Assembly: GCA_023853785.1 (NCBI GenBank)
Contig: JAJIRX010000019.1
Location: 186,001-250,000, forward strand
From: Psilocybe azurescens
Taxonomy: Eukaryota > Basidiomycota > Agaricomycetes > Agaricales > Agrocybaceae
Direction: 5' to 3'
DNA: 64,000 nt
The translations under genes were made by a program, and so were the position numbers. The notes under the pieces are model-generated. The model searched no databases and was not told the origin of the DNA. It saw nothing but the letters and a program-made list of their open reading frames with translations. The number at the start of each line of letters is the position of its first letter. Positions within the stretch are counted from its first letter, which is position 1. Below are positions 1 through 11,599 of the stretch, in pieces.

Positions 1-29
1 GCGTTGGGTCCATGATAGATTCGATGGAG

Positions 30-3000
30 ACCAGCTGAGAATGGAAACAACCATGCACAACGGTCAGATTTGGGAGGAAATGTGATACAACGGATATCGA
101 CGAACTTTCTGAGAGCGGCAATGACGAGGTATGACAGTCAGTTCGGTGAAAACAGCTCATATAATTGATTCACGGACTTCCTGAGAGTAGAAATGACGAC
201 GCATGAGAGTCAGCCTTGTAGAAAAAGGTCAAATAATCAATTAACTCACGAGCTGTGAGTCAAAACGACGACGCATGATAGTCAATTTGGTGGGAAACAG
301 TGAGATAATAGATTGACGGACTGGCTGAGAGTGGAAATGACGACGCATGGCAGTCAGTCCTGTCGAAACAGCTCAGATGACTGATGCACGCACTTTCTGA
401 GAGTGGAAATGACAACGCATGATACTAAGTTTGGCAGAAACAATTCAGATAATCGATCAACACACGATCTGTGAGTTGAAACGAGGACGCATGGTAGTCA
501 GCTTGGCGGAAACACTTAGATAATGGATTGACGTACAAGCTGCGAATGGAAATGACGACGCATGGCAATCAGTCCGGGTGAATCAGCTCGGATAATAAAT
601 TCACTGACCCGCAGATAATGGGGATGACGATGCGCGACAGCCTTATGACAATTTGTTTGGTAGGAACAACTCAGATAATGAAATCACGCACTTGCTGAGA
701 GTGGAAATGACGACGCATGACAGTCAGTTCAGCAGGATCAACCCTGTTAATTATTTCACGCACTTTCTGAGAGTGGAAATGGCGACGAATGACATTCAGT
801 CGGGCAAGATCTGCTCAGATATTGGAATCACGCACATCCTAAGAGTGGAAATGACGACGCATGACAGTCAGTTGGGCAGGATCAGCTCAAATATTCGATT
901 CACGCACCGCCTGAGAGTGGAAATGACGACGCATAACAGTCAGTTGAGCAGGATCAACTCAGATATTCGATTCACGCACATTCTGAGAGTGGAAATGACG
1001 ACGCATGACAGTCAGTTGAGCAGGATCAGCTCAGATATTCGATTCACGCACCGCCTGAGAGTGGAAATGACGACGCATGACAGTCAGTTGAGCAGGATCA
1101 GCTCAGATATTCGATTCACGCACCGCCTGAGAGTGGAAGTGACAAAGCATGACATTCAGTTGAGCAGGATCAGCTCAGATATTCGATTCACGCACAGCCT
1201 GAGAGTTGAAATGACGACACATGACATTCAGTTGAGCAGGATCAGCTCAGATATTCGATTCACGCACAGGCTGAGAGTGGAAATGACGGCGCATGACAGT
1301 CAGTTGGGCAGGATCAGCTCAGATATTCCATTCACGCACCCACTGAGATGGAAATGACAACGCATGACAGTCAGTTGAGCAGGATCAGCTCAGATATTCG
1401 ATTCACGCACCGCCTGAAAGTGGAAATGACGACGCATAACAGTCAGTTGAGCAGGATCAGCTCAGATATTCGATTCACGCACAGGCTGAGAGTGAAAATG
1501 ACGACGCATGACAGTCAGTTGAGCAGGATCAGCTCAGATATTCGATTCACGCACATTCTGAGAGTGGAAATGACGACGCATGACAGTCAGTTGGGCAGGA
1601 TCAGCTCAGATACTTGATTCACGCACATTCTGAGAGTGGAAATGACGACGCATGACAGTCAGTTGGGCAGGATCAGCTCAGATATTCGATTCACGCACCC
1701 ACTGAGGTGGAAATGACAACGCATGACAGTCAGTTGAGCAGGATCAGCTCAGATATTCGATTCACGCACAGGCTGAGAGTGGAAATGACAACGCATGACA
1801 GTCAGTTGAGCAGGATCAGCTCAGATATTCGATTCACGTACCGGCTGAGAGCAGAAATGACGGCGCATAACAGTCAGTTGAGCAGGATCAGCTCAGATAT
1901 TCGATTCACGCACAGGCTGAGAGTGGAAATGACGACGCATGACAGTCAGTTGGGCAGGATCAGCTCAGATATTCGATTCACGCACCGCCTGAGAGTGGAA
2001 ATGACGACGCATGACAGTCAGTTGGGCAGGATCAACTCAGATATTCGATTCACGCACAGGCTGAGAGTGGAAATGACAACGCATGACAGTCAGTTGGGCA
2101 GGATCAGCTCAGATATTCGATTCACGCACCGCCTGAGAGTGGAAATGACGGCGCATGACAGTCAGCTGAGTAGGATCAGCTCAGATATTCGATTCACGCA
2201 CCCACTGAGGTGGGAATGACAACGCATGACAGTCAGTTGAGCAGGATCAGCTCAGATATTCGATTCACGTACCGCCTGAGAGTGGAAATGACGACGCATA
2301 ACAGTCAGTTGAGCAGAATCAGCTCAGATATTCGATTCACGCACAGGCTGAGAGTGGAAATGACAATGCATGACAGTCAGTTGAGCAGGATCAGCTCAGA
2401 TATTCGATTCACGCACCCACTGAGGTGGAAATGACCACGCATGACATTCAGTTGAGCAGGATCAACTCAGATATTCGATTCACGCACCGCCTGAGAGCGG
2501 AAATGATGGCGCATAACAGTCAGTTGAGCAGGATCAGCTCAAATATTGGATTCACGCACCGGCTGAGAGTGGAAATGACGGCGCATAACAGTCAGTTGAG
2601 CAGGATCAGCTCAGATATTCGATTCACGCACAGGCTGAGAGTGGAAATGACAACGCATGACAGTCAGTTGGGCAGGATCAGCTCAGATATTCGATTCACG
2701 CACCGCCTGAAAGTGGAAATGACGACGCATAACAGTCAGTTGAGCAGGATCAGCTCAGATATTCGATTCACGCACATCCTGAGAGTGGAAATGACAATGC
2801 ATGACACAATGCATGACAGTCAGTTGGGCAGGATCAGCTCAGATATTCGATTCACGTACCCACTGAGGTGGAAATGACGACGCATGACAGTCAGTTGAGC
2901 AGGATCAGCTCAGATATTCGATTCACGCACCGCCTGAAAGTGGAAATGACGACGCATAACAGTCAGTTGAGCAGGATCAGCTCAGATATTCGATTCACGC

Positions 3001-3930
3001 ACCGCCTGAGAGTGGAAATAACGGCGCATAACAGTCAGTTGAGCAGGATCAGCTCGGATATTCGATTCACGCACAGGCTGAGAGCAGAAATGATCGCGCA
3101 TAACAGTCGGTTGGGCAGGATCAGCTCAGATATTCGATTCACGAACCTCCTGAGAGCAGAAATGATAATGCAACAAAGTCAGTTGGGCAGGATCAGCTCA
3201 GATATTAATCGATGCACTTTCTGAGAGTGGAAATAACAACGCATGACAGTCAGTTGGGCAGGATTAGCTCAGATATTCGATTCACGCACAGGCTGAGAGT
3301 GGAAATGACAACGCATGACAGTCAGTTGGTTAGGATCAGCTCAGATATTCGATTCACGTACCGGCTGTCAGTGGAAATGACGGCGCATGACAGTCAGTTG
3401 TGCAGGATCAGCTCAGATATTCGAATCACGTACTATCTGAGAGTGGAAATGCCGACGCATGACAGTCAATTAGGCAGGATCAGCTCAGATATTCGATTCA
3501 CGCACAGGCTGAAAGTAGAAATGACGGCGCATAACAGTCAGTTGGGTAGGATCAGCTCAGATATTCGATTCACGCACAGGCTGAAAGTAGAAATGACGGC
3601 GCATAACAGTCAGTTGGGCAGGATCAGCTCAGATATTCGATTCACGCACATCCTGAGAGTGGAAATGACAATGCATGACACAATGCATGACAGTCAGTTG
3701 GGCTGGATAAGCTTGGATATTCGATTCACACACAGGCTTTGAGTGGAAATGACAATACATGATGGTCAATCCGGCACAAATTTTTTTTCACACAATTGGT
3801 TCACGTACACGCTGAGAGTGAAAAAGATAACACATGATGATCAGTTTAGTTGATTTGGCGCACAAAATTGTTTAATGCACTTTCTGACATTGCAAATAAT
3901 CACCCATTATCGTCAGTATGCCGTGCCGCA
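30..3930 (+). repeat. 72-bp minisatellite array A
   Basis: About 54 head-to-tail units of 72 bp. The core from ~840 to ~3720 is homogeneous; the first ~600 bp and last ~200 bp are divergent. A unit reads roughly ATGACGACGCATGACAGTCA, then GTTGAGCAGGATCAGCTCAG, then ATATTCGATTCACGCAC, then a variable CTGAGAGTGGAA. Because 72 is a multiple of three, the plus strand stays open for long stretches and reads as a 24-residue repeat (MTTHDSQL, then SDIRFTHRLRVE). Five units are 71 bp, with CACTGAG starting at 1341, 1700, 2203, 2418 and 2861, and each shifts the frame. Two units carry a 12-bp internal duplication near 2795 and 3671. I read this as satellite DNA rather than a protein, because copies are conserved at synonymous positions and the frame is broken repeatedly. 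Confidence 0.95.
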
Positions 3931-4136
3931 ATAATACAGTACACCTACTTGTTGCCTAATGTGGAAAATTTGAATGAGGTTCACAAGATCATCTTCATCC
4001 TTTGATGTTGTTAAATCGGTAATGGCATCCTTCGACTGGTTCGTTCTTCTTTCTGCGTTAGTCATTTGAAAACGCCCATCGCAACCAGAGCTGACAAGTG
4101 TTCAGTAATTCTCTCACAGAGAATACAAAGTTGCCT

Positions 4137-5375
4137 TTACCACTCAATCCACCCTTCCTTCACGTCTGCGCTATCATTCCACTCCTTACACTCAGGCCGT
4201 GGGCACTGGTATCGATCTCCGCGGCGGTATTGGTCAATCAATGCGCTCATGATGATTCTCGCACCTGATTGGACTGTCCTCCATTTATTCAATTGCCTGA
4301 CTTTGTTCTTAGTTTCCGTATACAGGACGTAAGCGTCTCGTTCGATGATACTATGCAATATCTTATCCCTCTCATCGATCTGTCCGAAGTAACAGCGAAG
4401 TACACGAATGAATAGCTGTAGAAAATGTCAGGACGTATGTCTGAAGTTCAAACCTTGGCAGAAACAACCAACCTCACGCGAGACACATTGTTCAATCCGT
4501 AATTTATACTCTCGAGCTGTAGGATCTTTTACAAAGACCGTTCCCTGTTCAACAGTATTTGGGATTTGAAATACGATTTCCTCTACTCTCTTTTCAGTCC
4601 GCATTAAAGCAAGCAGCTAAAGATAAAATTCGTCGAAAGAACACATGTCATCTCCCAGGAGGACAACTCACCGCGTAATCTCTTTCCAGCGCGTCGATGT
4701 CCTTGATGCAATTGAGAATGGCGCCCTTGACGTCCGCGCTGCCAAAGATACTCTTCAGATTCATTCCCTTCAGCCGATTTGGGATAGCATTCAGTTTTCT
4801 GAATGTGCGGTCCAAATTAAGTGCATATCAGTAATTCCTGAATAATGATGCACACCGGACTAATTCTTCGTTTCGATGTTGTACAGTGGCAGAAGCGGCA
4901 GGCATTAGTGAAATGCTGGCCTCCAAACAGCGAAGACGTTGGATCATATCGTCAACAGTTTGTCTGTTCTCGCTCTTCATCTGCCAGAATAGTCGATATA
5001 CATGCAGGATATTCTCATAGACAGCCAGACTCACATTAAGTCCATTGAGCACCACCAACAAGGTATCGATGACCGCCTTTAACGGAGTGCCAGCTACAGG
5101 GATGGCTCCTGCGATGGGAGAGCTGAGGTTACAAAACTGTCGCGCATAATCGCTGAATTTCTGCTCGGCGGTGTTGAGCTGGAGGGTATGGTTAACGATT
5201 GACTGGAATGACTGGACGGATTGTTTACCTGCACAGGCTTCTTTGTTGGCGGGGAGGCCCAGATCTCCGTAATATGGCAGACATTCTTGCGGCGATGGAA
5301 GATTTTTGTATGTGACTCGGAGTAGTCGACCTTGACGGGTTCATTGCGAATGAGAAAACGGCGGATGTTGAACAC
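4137..5375 (-). pseudogene. ULD-family gene, copy A (decayed)
   Basis: A multi-exon minus-strand gene lying just beyond the array. An upstream coding stretch (5375-5229) ends at a GTAAAC donor; a 50-bp intron (5228-5179) follows, and the next exon reads EQKFSDYARQ then AGAIPVAGTPLKAVIDTLL. That is the helical N-terminus typical of fungal proteins with a ubiquitin-like domain. A downstream part reads VFVKDPTAREYKL near 4500, and the C-terminal part (4358-4140) has QSGARIIMSALIDQY and the cysteine pair CPRPEC before WN and a TAA stop. This order resembles fungal ULD (ULD_2-like) proteins, whose cellular role is not established. Stops and missing frame continuity between 4830 and 4360 suggest a pseudogene, unless several small introns are missed. 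No ATG is clear at the 5' end. Four copies occur in the window. Confidence 0.6.
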
Positions 5376-6279
5376 TCAAGGTGAGGGGGAGGTGGCCGAG
5401 ATCATAAGGGCAGAGCAGATGAAGAAACAGAGCGATAGTGAAGCAGCTTCGAATAGGCGATGAACACAGCCAATCTTTGCGTTATCCCACGGTTAGACCT
5501 CTTGCTAGAATCTTAAATGGCACCCAAATATATCGCGACCAACGTGACGTTGAAGGCAGTGTCAACCTATGTCAACACAGCTATGGACGAATATTCTCAC
5601 CCTTTCTTGTATCTCTGCGCTTACTCTACCTAACGTTGCTTGCAGCAGTTGAATATCATTTACCTCAGTAATCCGCGTTAGTAACCTGGACTGTATACAG
5701 AACAATTCGAACCGTAAGATATTTTAGCAACCATTTGACTGACCCACAATCCTCTCGTGAAATATTCTATGAGCCGGATAGGTCGTGAATTAAATAGCAT
5801 AAGTAGTGCATGCGCCTGTCCAGATGCCATACAATTATATCACAATGTTTCATTCTGGAAAACCTAGAGAATTTAAACAATATAAAGATATTGATATTCG
5901 CAGCACATGAACGTCAGATTGTGATGAAGGTGATATTAGTTCAGTACATCTGCCGCTGAGAGATATGTCGATCCGAATATGAAATGTTCACAGCAGGGCT
6001 TGTTGATGGATTGGCAATAAGACACCGAAGAAGAATATGCCACCACAAATTGTGCACGAGAAATGGCTGCGCATGGTGGCATTATATTAAAATAGTTCTA
6101 TAATTTAAATATAATTGTAGAAAACATAATACAACAAGATATCGTCAACGGTTATAACAGATACTAGAGCATCATTAACCAATTAGTAACTATAAGAAAT
6201 CAGTAAGTAAAGAAATGGCAAAAAGACAAGCTGTTGAATTTGAATCTACACCTCCAGTCATTATCGTTCTATATATTGG
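5376..6279. other. Conserved unit spacer, copy A
   Basis: This stretch lies upstream of the minus-strand ULD gene and recurs at 17516-18360, 44390-45290 and 53090-53975. It is AT-rich toward its distal half. I see no convincing gene. A minus-strand peptide around 6050-5930 (NLWWH, then DRHIS and QMY) is similar in three copies but hits a stop here. The stretch could contain the ULD promoter. Confidence 0.5.
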
Positions 6280-6281
6280 TA

Positions 6282-7018
6282 CAGTCGACTCCCTCGTAAC
6301 CCATAGCCCAGATAACCCATACTCCCTAATACCCCATACATTTTTTGGTCCACCGAGTTGGTTCGCAGGGAAATGCAAACCATAACCCATACAACCGCAA
6401 TAGCCCATAACCCATACCCCTCCTGGAGCAAAACCCGTAGGTATGGGTGCTAGATTATTGTTGACCCTGAGCTACATAGTGAACTAAATTAATTGAGTGG
6501 GCACAGATCACAGTGATGTGACCATGTGCTGCTAGTGGCTGCTCAGGATATTGAAAATGAAGCGTTTATTACATTTTACTGTGAACCAACAAACTTTTAC
6601 CACAGCTCCAAAACCTCTTGATATTCTTAAAAAGGTCTCAACAAATTTTCAAACAAAATCAAGAATCAGAAAGATGCATTAACTTCAAAACTATCATGCA
6701 GAGAAAGTATTTCATCTGCCAATGAAAGTTGGTTGGACCATGAAGCAAACACTGTCAAGGAGGAATATATTCTGCATGGCCTCAAAAAGCCTCAGGCTAT
6801 GAAAGGGAGCTTGAAAGGCTTAAAAAAATGAAAAGGCAATTATGAAAAAGCTAAGGGAATGGGCAGGAGACTTAATGAAGGTTCTAACTACGGTACATAG
6901 TCTATATTTTTTGAAAAATTTGAATAATATTTTTGTCCGCTCCTCAAAGCCCTTACTCCCTGATAACCCATACTCTGGGCAGTCCACCGAGAGGTATGGG
7001 TTATGAGGGAGTCGACTG
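6282..7018. mobile_element. pogo/Tc1-like TIR element, copy 1 (737 bp)
   Basis: Both ends carry the inverted repeat CAGTCGACTCCCTC(G/A)TA, flanked by a TA duplication (6280-6281 and 7019-7020). The homologous spacer at 18359-18366 has only a single TA between the same flanks (TTGG and GAACATC), so it is an empty site. TACAGTCGA-type ends and TA target sites are typical of the pogo/Fot1 and Tc1-mariner group. The interior holds several TAACCCATA motifs and a short coding remnant (ESWLDHEANTV) that may come from a transposase C-terminus. No complete transposase is present, so the element is non-autonomous. Confidence 0.85.
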
Positions 7019-7020
7019 TA

Positions 7021-7960
7021 GAACATCGAAATATGCCCAAAGGAAGTCCCATCGCGAGTCCGCGTCACGTTCCGAGCATATTTCACGTGACTCATCATTT
7101 TCCTTGACCAGTTCGTCTCAAAGTCTCTCAACTGTAACGTCGACGAAAGTGACACCAATCGCAACGAGACCAAGGCATGCATTGAGCGCGCATTGGCACT
7201 CGATGTACCTGCCTTCTGAGAGCTGGGACAAATGGAGAAACAACAACTGGTGGCAGAGGAGCAGGAACTGGAACGGTGCAGTTCCATAGCTCAACTGGGT
7301 CGTGTTACAATGGTGTGTTGTTTTTTTATACCCTTTTGTTGTTTTTTTGTTTACTCCATTTTGTTCCTACTCAGCTATGCTCCCTGTTTTCATTCCGAGG
7401 GCGTTCATCCGGTTATTTCTCTGCTTCGTCTTCGTTTATTTCATTCTTATCTCTATCCAATTTGCTCTCGGAATCCGCGATGCAAGTTCCCGCTGGTGTT
7501 GCCTTACTTCTTCTCGATCTCTTTGTCTGCCCCTTTCTTTCTATCATCCACCTTTTACATTTCGCGTTGTCATAGCCTATCTTTCTCAGCTATACTATGA
7601 GCCCGCCAACACCACCCAATTTCACTGCTAACCACATATGTCTCTTCCCACATCTGTTCCTACTTGCAGGTTCCTCATTTTCATCGGGCTCACATCGATT
7701 CAAACGCAAAGTAGACCCCGCCTATGCCCGCCGCACCCGCTCGCACAACACCCCCACTCATATGCACCTCGCGCGCTCTGCCGAGGTCGTATACACCTCC
7801 AAACGCGACCGCCTCGCGGACCCGCTCGTCGACCCGGATGACCGGAATCGCGCAATGGGGTGGAATTTGCAAAAGAGGCACAAGGATTTGAAAGGAGAGA
7901 GAGAGCGGGTTTGAGGAGTTGTGAGGCAGGAGAAGGGGATCAGGAAAAGGAGAAGAGAGC
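7021..7960 (+). pseudogene. Unidentified coiled-coil/basic gene, copy A1
   Basis: The first coding part (about 7100-7312) contains a Glu/Gln-rich helical stretch (EKQQLVAEEQELERC, then SIAQLGRV). A pyrimidine-rich tract follows (GTGTGTT donor at 7313, TACTTGCAG acceptor ending at 7669) that looks like a ~357-bp intron. The second part reads THMHLARSAEVVYT, RDRLADPLVDPDDRNRAMGW, then HKDLKGERERV, and is Arg-rich at its end. The same two parts, in the same order, precede each helicase fragment in the window (9.4, 45.3, 54.7 and 57.2 kb). I do not recognise the family. Frames of the two parts do not join cleanly across the putative intron and there is no good start, so I call it a decayed gene. 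The two parts could also be separate genes. Confidence 0.4.
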
Positions 7961-7988
7961 AAGCAGATGAGAGGAGATAGGAAGAAGT

Positions 7989-9396
7989 ATGGCAGTGTCG
8001 ACGACGTTCCCACCATCTCCTCCCGTTAGGCCTCTGGGAGTCGGCGGTCCAGTGGGAGATGGCAGGGCGAGGAGTAAGGGCAGGGCGAGGGCGAGCCGCA
8101 ATCCCGGTTTGACCACTATACGCCCCCTGCGCGTGACTGCTGGCCCCTGCTCTGTTGCTCCCGTCTCGGATCCCATCAAGGCCGACAAAAGTGCCAGCGC
8201 AGATGGACGTTTCTCGAGGGACGAGGCGCCGCACGTCGGCAAGCGCCCGCGGCAGGAGCAGAGGCGAAGGACTGTAAGTGAGTGGGATGGGCAAGAGGAG
8301 CCGTCGAGCGCAAGCGAGGAATTGCGCAGGGGAAGTGGAGGTGTATCTGAGGGGAAAGGGCGCACGATCTCAATTGCCTCTTCTATTGCACCGGGAAGGG
8401 TGTTCACAGCCGCAGACGCGGATGCAGGTGTGAACGCATACGACCTCTCAGCGGAGGACGCTGCACGCGTCGCCGCCACTACTGCCAGCAATCCAGGTTC
8501 GCTTCTAGACGCCCGTACGGAGTAAACACGGAGGGATACGAGGACGATGAAGTGGACATGGACGTCGAGATGGACAGGGAGAGGGAGGAGGCGTTCGAGT
8601 TTGATGAGGATAGTAAGGAGGAGTTCTTCTACCCGCCTGGGGAGGTATCGAATGTCAAACGCGCCAAGGCTAGTGCAGCAGATGCAACGAAGACAGGGAT
8701 TGCGACGTGCTTCTCGTCGCCGCCTTTGATACCGGGCTTAGCAATGGAAAGCCCCTCCTCCACCTAGCGGATGGCGCGAGTTTCTGCTAGCAGCCGAAAC
8801 AGGCTCCGGTAAATCCATCGCGTACCTCCTCCCCATGCTGCAGTCACTCAAGCAGTCTGAGTCATCCTTCGCCCCTTACTCGCCTCCCAAGGGTGCTGCG
8901 CAAAGAAAAAGGAATACAGCCCTAGGGGAGTCGTACTGGCGCCGACGCATGAGCTGGCGAGGCAGTTGGCCGGTTTCGCAAAGGACCTGTATCATTTCCC
9001 GGATGCGAGGCTCAAGGTTGTGTGCGTCGCGTGCGAATGTTGCTAGCACCGTTGGGAGCCGCGGTGGCGGTACCACGATGTCAATGGAAAAATGGAGAGA
9101 GAACAGAAGGAGGGGGGGAGAGCGCGCGCAAGATGAAGATGATGGGAGTAGTTGTATTTGACGGAGAGGGCGTGGAAGGAGAGGGAGGTGCTGGAGAGGG
9201 AGCGGACGTGGGACGACAGCGCGGGGACATGGAGCACGGTGCGGATGTAATGGTGGGCACACCGATGAAGTTGCTCGAGATGGTCCGCGGGCGTGGATGG
9301 GATAGGATGACGGAGCAGCATCAGCAGCAGCTTGCGTTAGAGGACGCCGCGGCAAAGCAGCATCAAGAGGTGGATGAAGATGGGGAGCCGAAATAG
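7989..9396 (+). pseudogene. MRH4-like DEAD-box RNA helicase fragment, copy A1
   Basis: MRH4 is a mitochondrial DEAD-box RNA helicase needed for assembly of the large mitoribosomal subunit. A basic, Ser/Pro-rich N-terminal region leads to an acidic patch and ATKTGIATCFSSPPLIPGL, the segment before the Q motif. Motif I follows (FLLAAETGSGKSIAYLLP, about 8780-8830), then a motif Ia-like APTHELARQLAGFAKDLYHF near 8940, and later VGTPMKLLEMVRGRGWD near 9260. The Q-motif PTPIQ segment is missing between PLIPGL and SGWREF. Several 1-bp shifts break the frame, for example near 8490 and near 8900 compared with the copy at 55.6 kb. The coding part stops at PHFG, just before where the DEAD motif should be, and the next repeat copy starts there. 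Confidence 0.75.
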
Positions 9397-9429
9397 TTGC
9401 GCAGGGGCCGTGACAAGATGCCGCACTTC

Positions 9430-10640
9430 GGGATGTGCCGGCCCAAGTTAGAGCCCTCGAAATGTCTGTTTCACGTGACTCGTTGTTTTTGCTCTCTGGT
9501 TCAGTACGCCTCAATGTCTCTCGACTGCAGTGTCGACGCAGGCCGACAACCTCCCTCTCATCATTGTATCCCTTGTCTGCCATACTCTGCTTATATATAT
9601 CCTTTCTTCTCGTGAATGCTTGCATTATACGACCACGGAATCATCGTCATTTTCAACTACGTTGGAAATATGCTCTGGCGACCATATGAAATCAAAGGAA
9701 GGACAGACAGTGTGTAGACCGCGATGAGCTACATCTATACGCACCAAGACCAAGGAAACTGGGGATAAATCAACCAAACCAGGCTACTAGAAGCAATCTT
9801 ACTCGTTGTCGACTTGACATGACACAAACACCAACACCCACACTTGCGCACAAATGACGACGAGACAATGACGAATTGAATGACATCTCTCATCTCGCAA
9901 TGCATACATTCGGCACACATTGGCACTCGATGTACCTGCCCTCTGAGTGCTGTGACAACTAGAGGAGCACAACCGGTGGCGGCGGAGTAGGAGCAGGAAC
10001 AAGAACGGCGTAGGTCCATAGCTCAACTGGGTCGTGTTATAATGGTGTGTTTCTTTTTTATATTTTTTCCTTGTTCCATTTTTTCTAAATCAACCGGGCG
10101 CATCATTTTCGTCCCAACGGCGTTCATCTGGTCATTTGTCCCCTTCGTTTTTCCATTTATACGCCGAAATGCATTCTTATTTCTATCCTATTCGCTCTCG
10201 GAATTCACGATGCGAGCTCCCGCTGATTCTGCCTTATCTCTTCTCGGTCTCTTTGTCCGTCCCTTCTCCTTTCTTTGTATCATTCACCCTTCACCTTTCA
10301 CATTGTCGTAACCTATCTTTCTCTGCGCTACACTACGAGCAGCTAACCAATTTCTCTACTAACTGCACATATCTCTCCACACGTCTGTTCCTGCTCACAG
10401 GTTCTCATCTTCATCACCGAGTCAACCTTACTCAACCGATACTCAACCGAAACGTAGACTCCGCCTACGCGCGTCGCGCACCGCACCCACCTGCACAACA
10501 CCCCGTCCTACATGCACCTCGCGCGCTCCGCCGACGTCGTGTGCACCCACAAACGCGACCGCCTCGCCAATCCGCTCATCGACTCTGATAACCGGAATCG
10601 CACGATGGCATGGGACTTGAAGAAGATGCATAAAACTTGA
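9430..10640 (+). pseudogene. Unidentified coiled-coil/basic gene, copy A2
   Basis: This is the second copy in the unit. It starts at a conserved CACGTGACTCG motif (9472-9482) right where the helicase A1 breaks off. The coiled-coil part lies near 9880-10020 and contains stops. A pyrimidine-rich intron-like tract runs from about 10043 to an acceptor near 10400, and the basic part (SYMHLARSADVVCT, then RDRLANPLIDSDNRNRTMAW) follows, ending at a stop near 10640. Function is unknown. The position again suggests it was linked to the helicase in the ancestral unit. Confidence 0.35.
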
Positions 10641-10739
10641 AACGGAAACGGGAGCGGGGTTGAGGGGTTGTGGAGCTGAACAGGGAGTATCAGGCGAGGC
10701 AAAGGAGGATGAGCAGACGGTGGAAACGATGGGGATGGG

Positions 10740-11560
10740 AAGATGTTATCGACGACGTCCGCGCCTCTTACACCTATTTATTTTTTTCTTCACTGACACT
10801 GTACCCACAGACCGTACAGAGATGTGATGCACATGGTCATCGCGACGCGCTTCTCGGCGCCGCCTCTTATACTGGGTATTGTGAGCGCTCTGGAGAAGGA
10901 GATGTTTAGGAGGGGAGCGAGGTTGACGCTTGTGTAGGGGCTGAATCTGGGATGAGTTGTTTATCGGATTATGAAGCAGGCGAATGAGCAGGTGCAAACT
11001 ATGAAGAAGGGAGTAGGGGATTTGATGGCTGTCAGGCCTCTGCGAGGAAGCAGGCGAGAAAATGTGGAGGTTGAAAACATACAGGTCCAGTAGGAATCGG
11101 AGACCCAGACGCTGGCGGGGATGCAACAATTGAAAGAAACAGGTTCCTGGAGATTCATCGCATATCCCCTCCCGTTGCTCAAGCAGTCCTAATCTGCCTT
11201 CATCCCTACTCTCACCCAACCACGCTGGAGCAGGACCAGCAGGTCGCTGAAGGAGAGCGGATACCGCAAGAATATGAAGCACGTACTGATGTGTTAGGGG
11301 CCTGTCAGTCAAATTTTGCGAGGTGGTCAGCAAACGTGAATAGGACTGCTGGTAGTGATGCACCGCAAGAGCAGAACAGCCAGGAAGCGAACGACGTCGA
11401 TGAGACACTCGGTGGAGGTTAAGCTGCGCAGGAGCCACGACAGGATGCTGCACGTAGAGATCTAGCTCGGAGATGTGCATGGAGAATGTTGGATGGGTCG
11501 TTGTTGATGAGGCTGAAGTTCTCTTTCGTGGATTTTTTCTTCATTATCGACGCCCCGTTA
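10740..11560 (+). pseudogene. MRH4-like helicase fragment, copy A2 (diverged)
   Basis: A more diverged copy than the one at 8-9.4 kb. It reads MHMVIATRFSAPPLILGI then SALEKEMFRRGARLTLV (Q-motif region), a degenerate motif I (KETGSWRFIAYPLP near 11140), and the motif II region ENVGWVVVDEAEVLF, with the DEAE codons at 11506-11517. DEAD has become DEAE and the GKS of motif I has become WRF, so ATP binding should be lost. A likely intron acceptor (CCCACAG) precedes the first motif. Several stops interrupt the frame. Copies at 46.7 and 58.5 kb share this layout. Confidence 0.6.
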
Positions 11561-11599
11561 CTCAAACGCAACCCTTCTTTCTCTTCTCTTTCATTATCT

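Noticed and set aside
653..3742. Long plus-strand frames of 24-residue repeats as secreted or repeat proteins
   Set aside because: Frames start and stop at 71-bp units or point mutations, related arrays are full of stops, and synonymous sites are as conserved as others. The minus strand is also partly open.
6282..7018. TAACCCATA motifs as telomeric repeat remnants
   Set aside because: They are spaced motifs inside a TIR element with mirrored ends, and no run of TTAGGG-type repeats is present.
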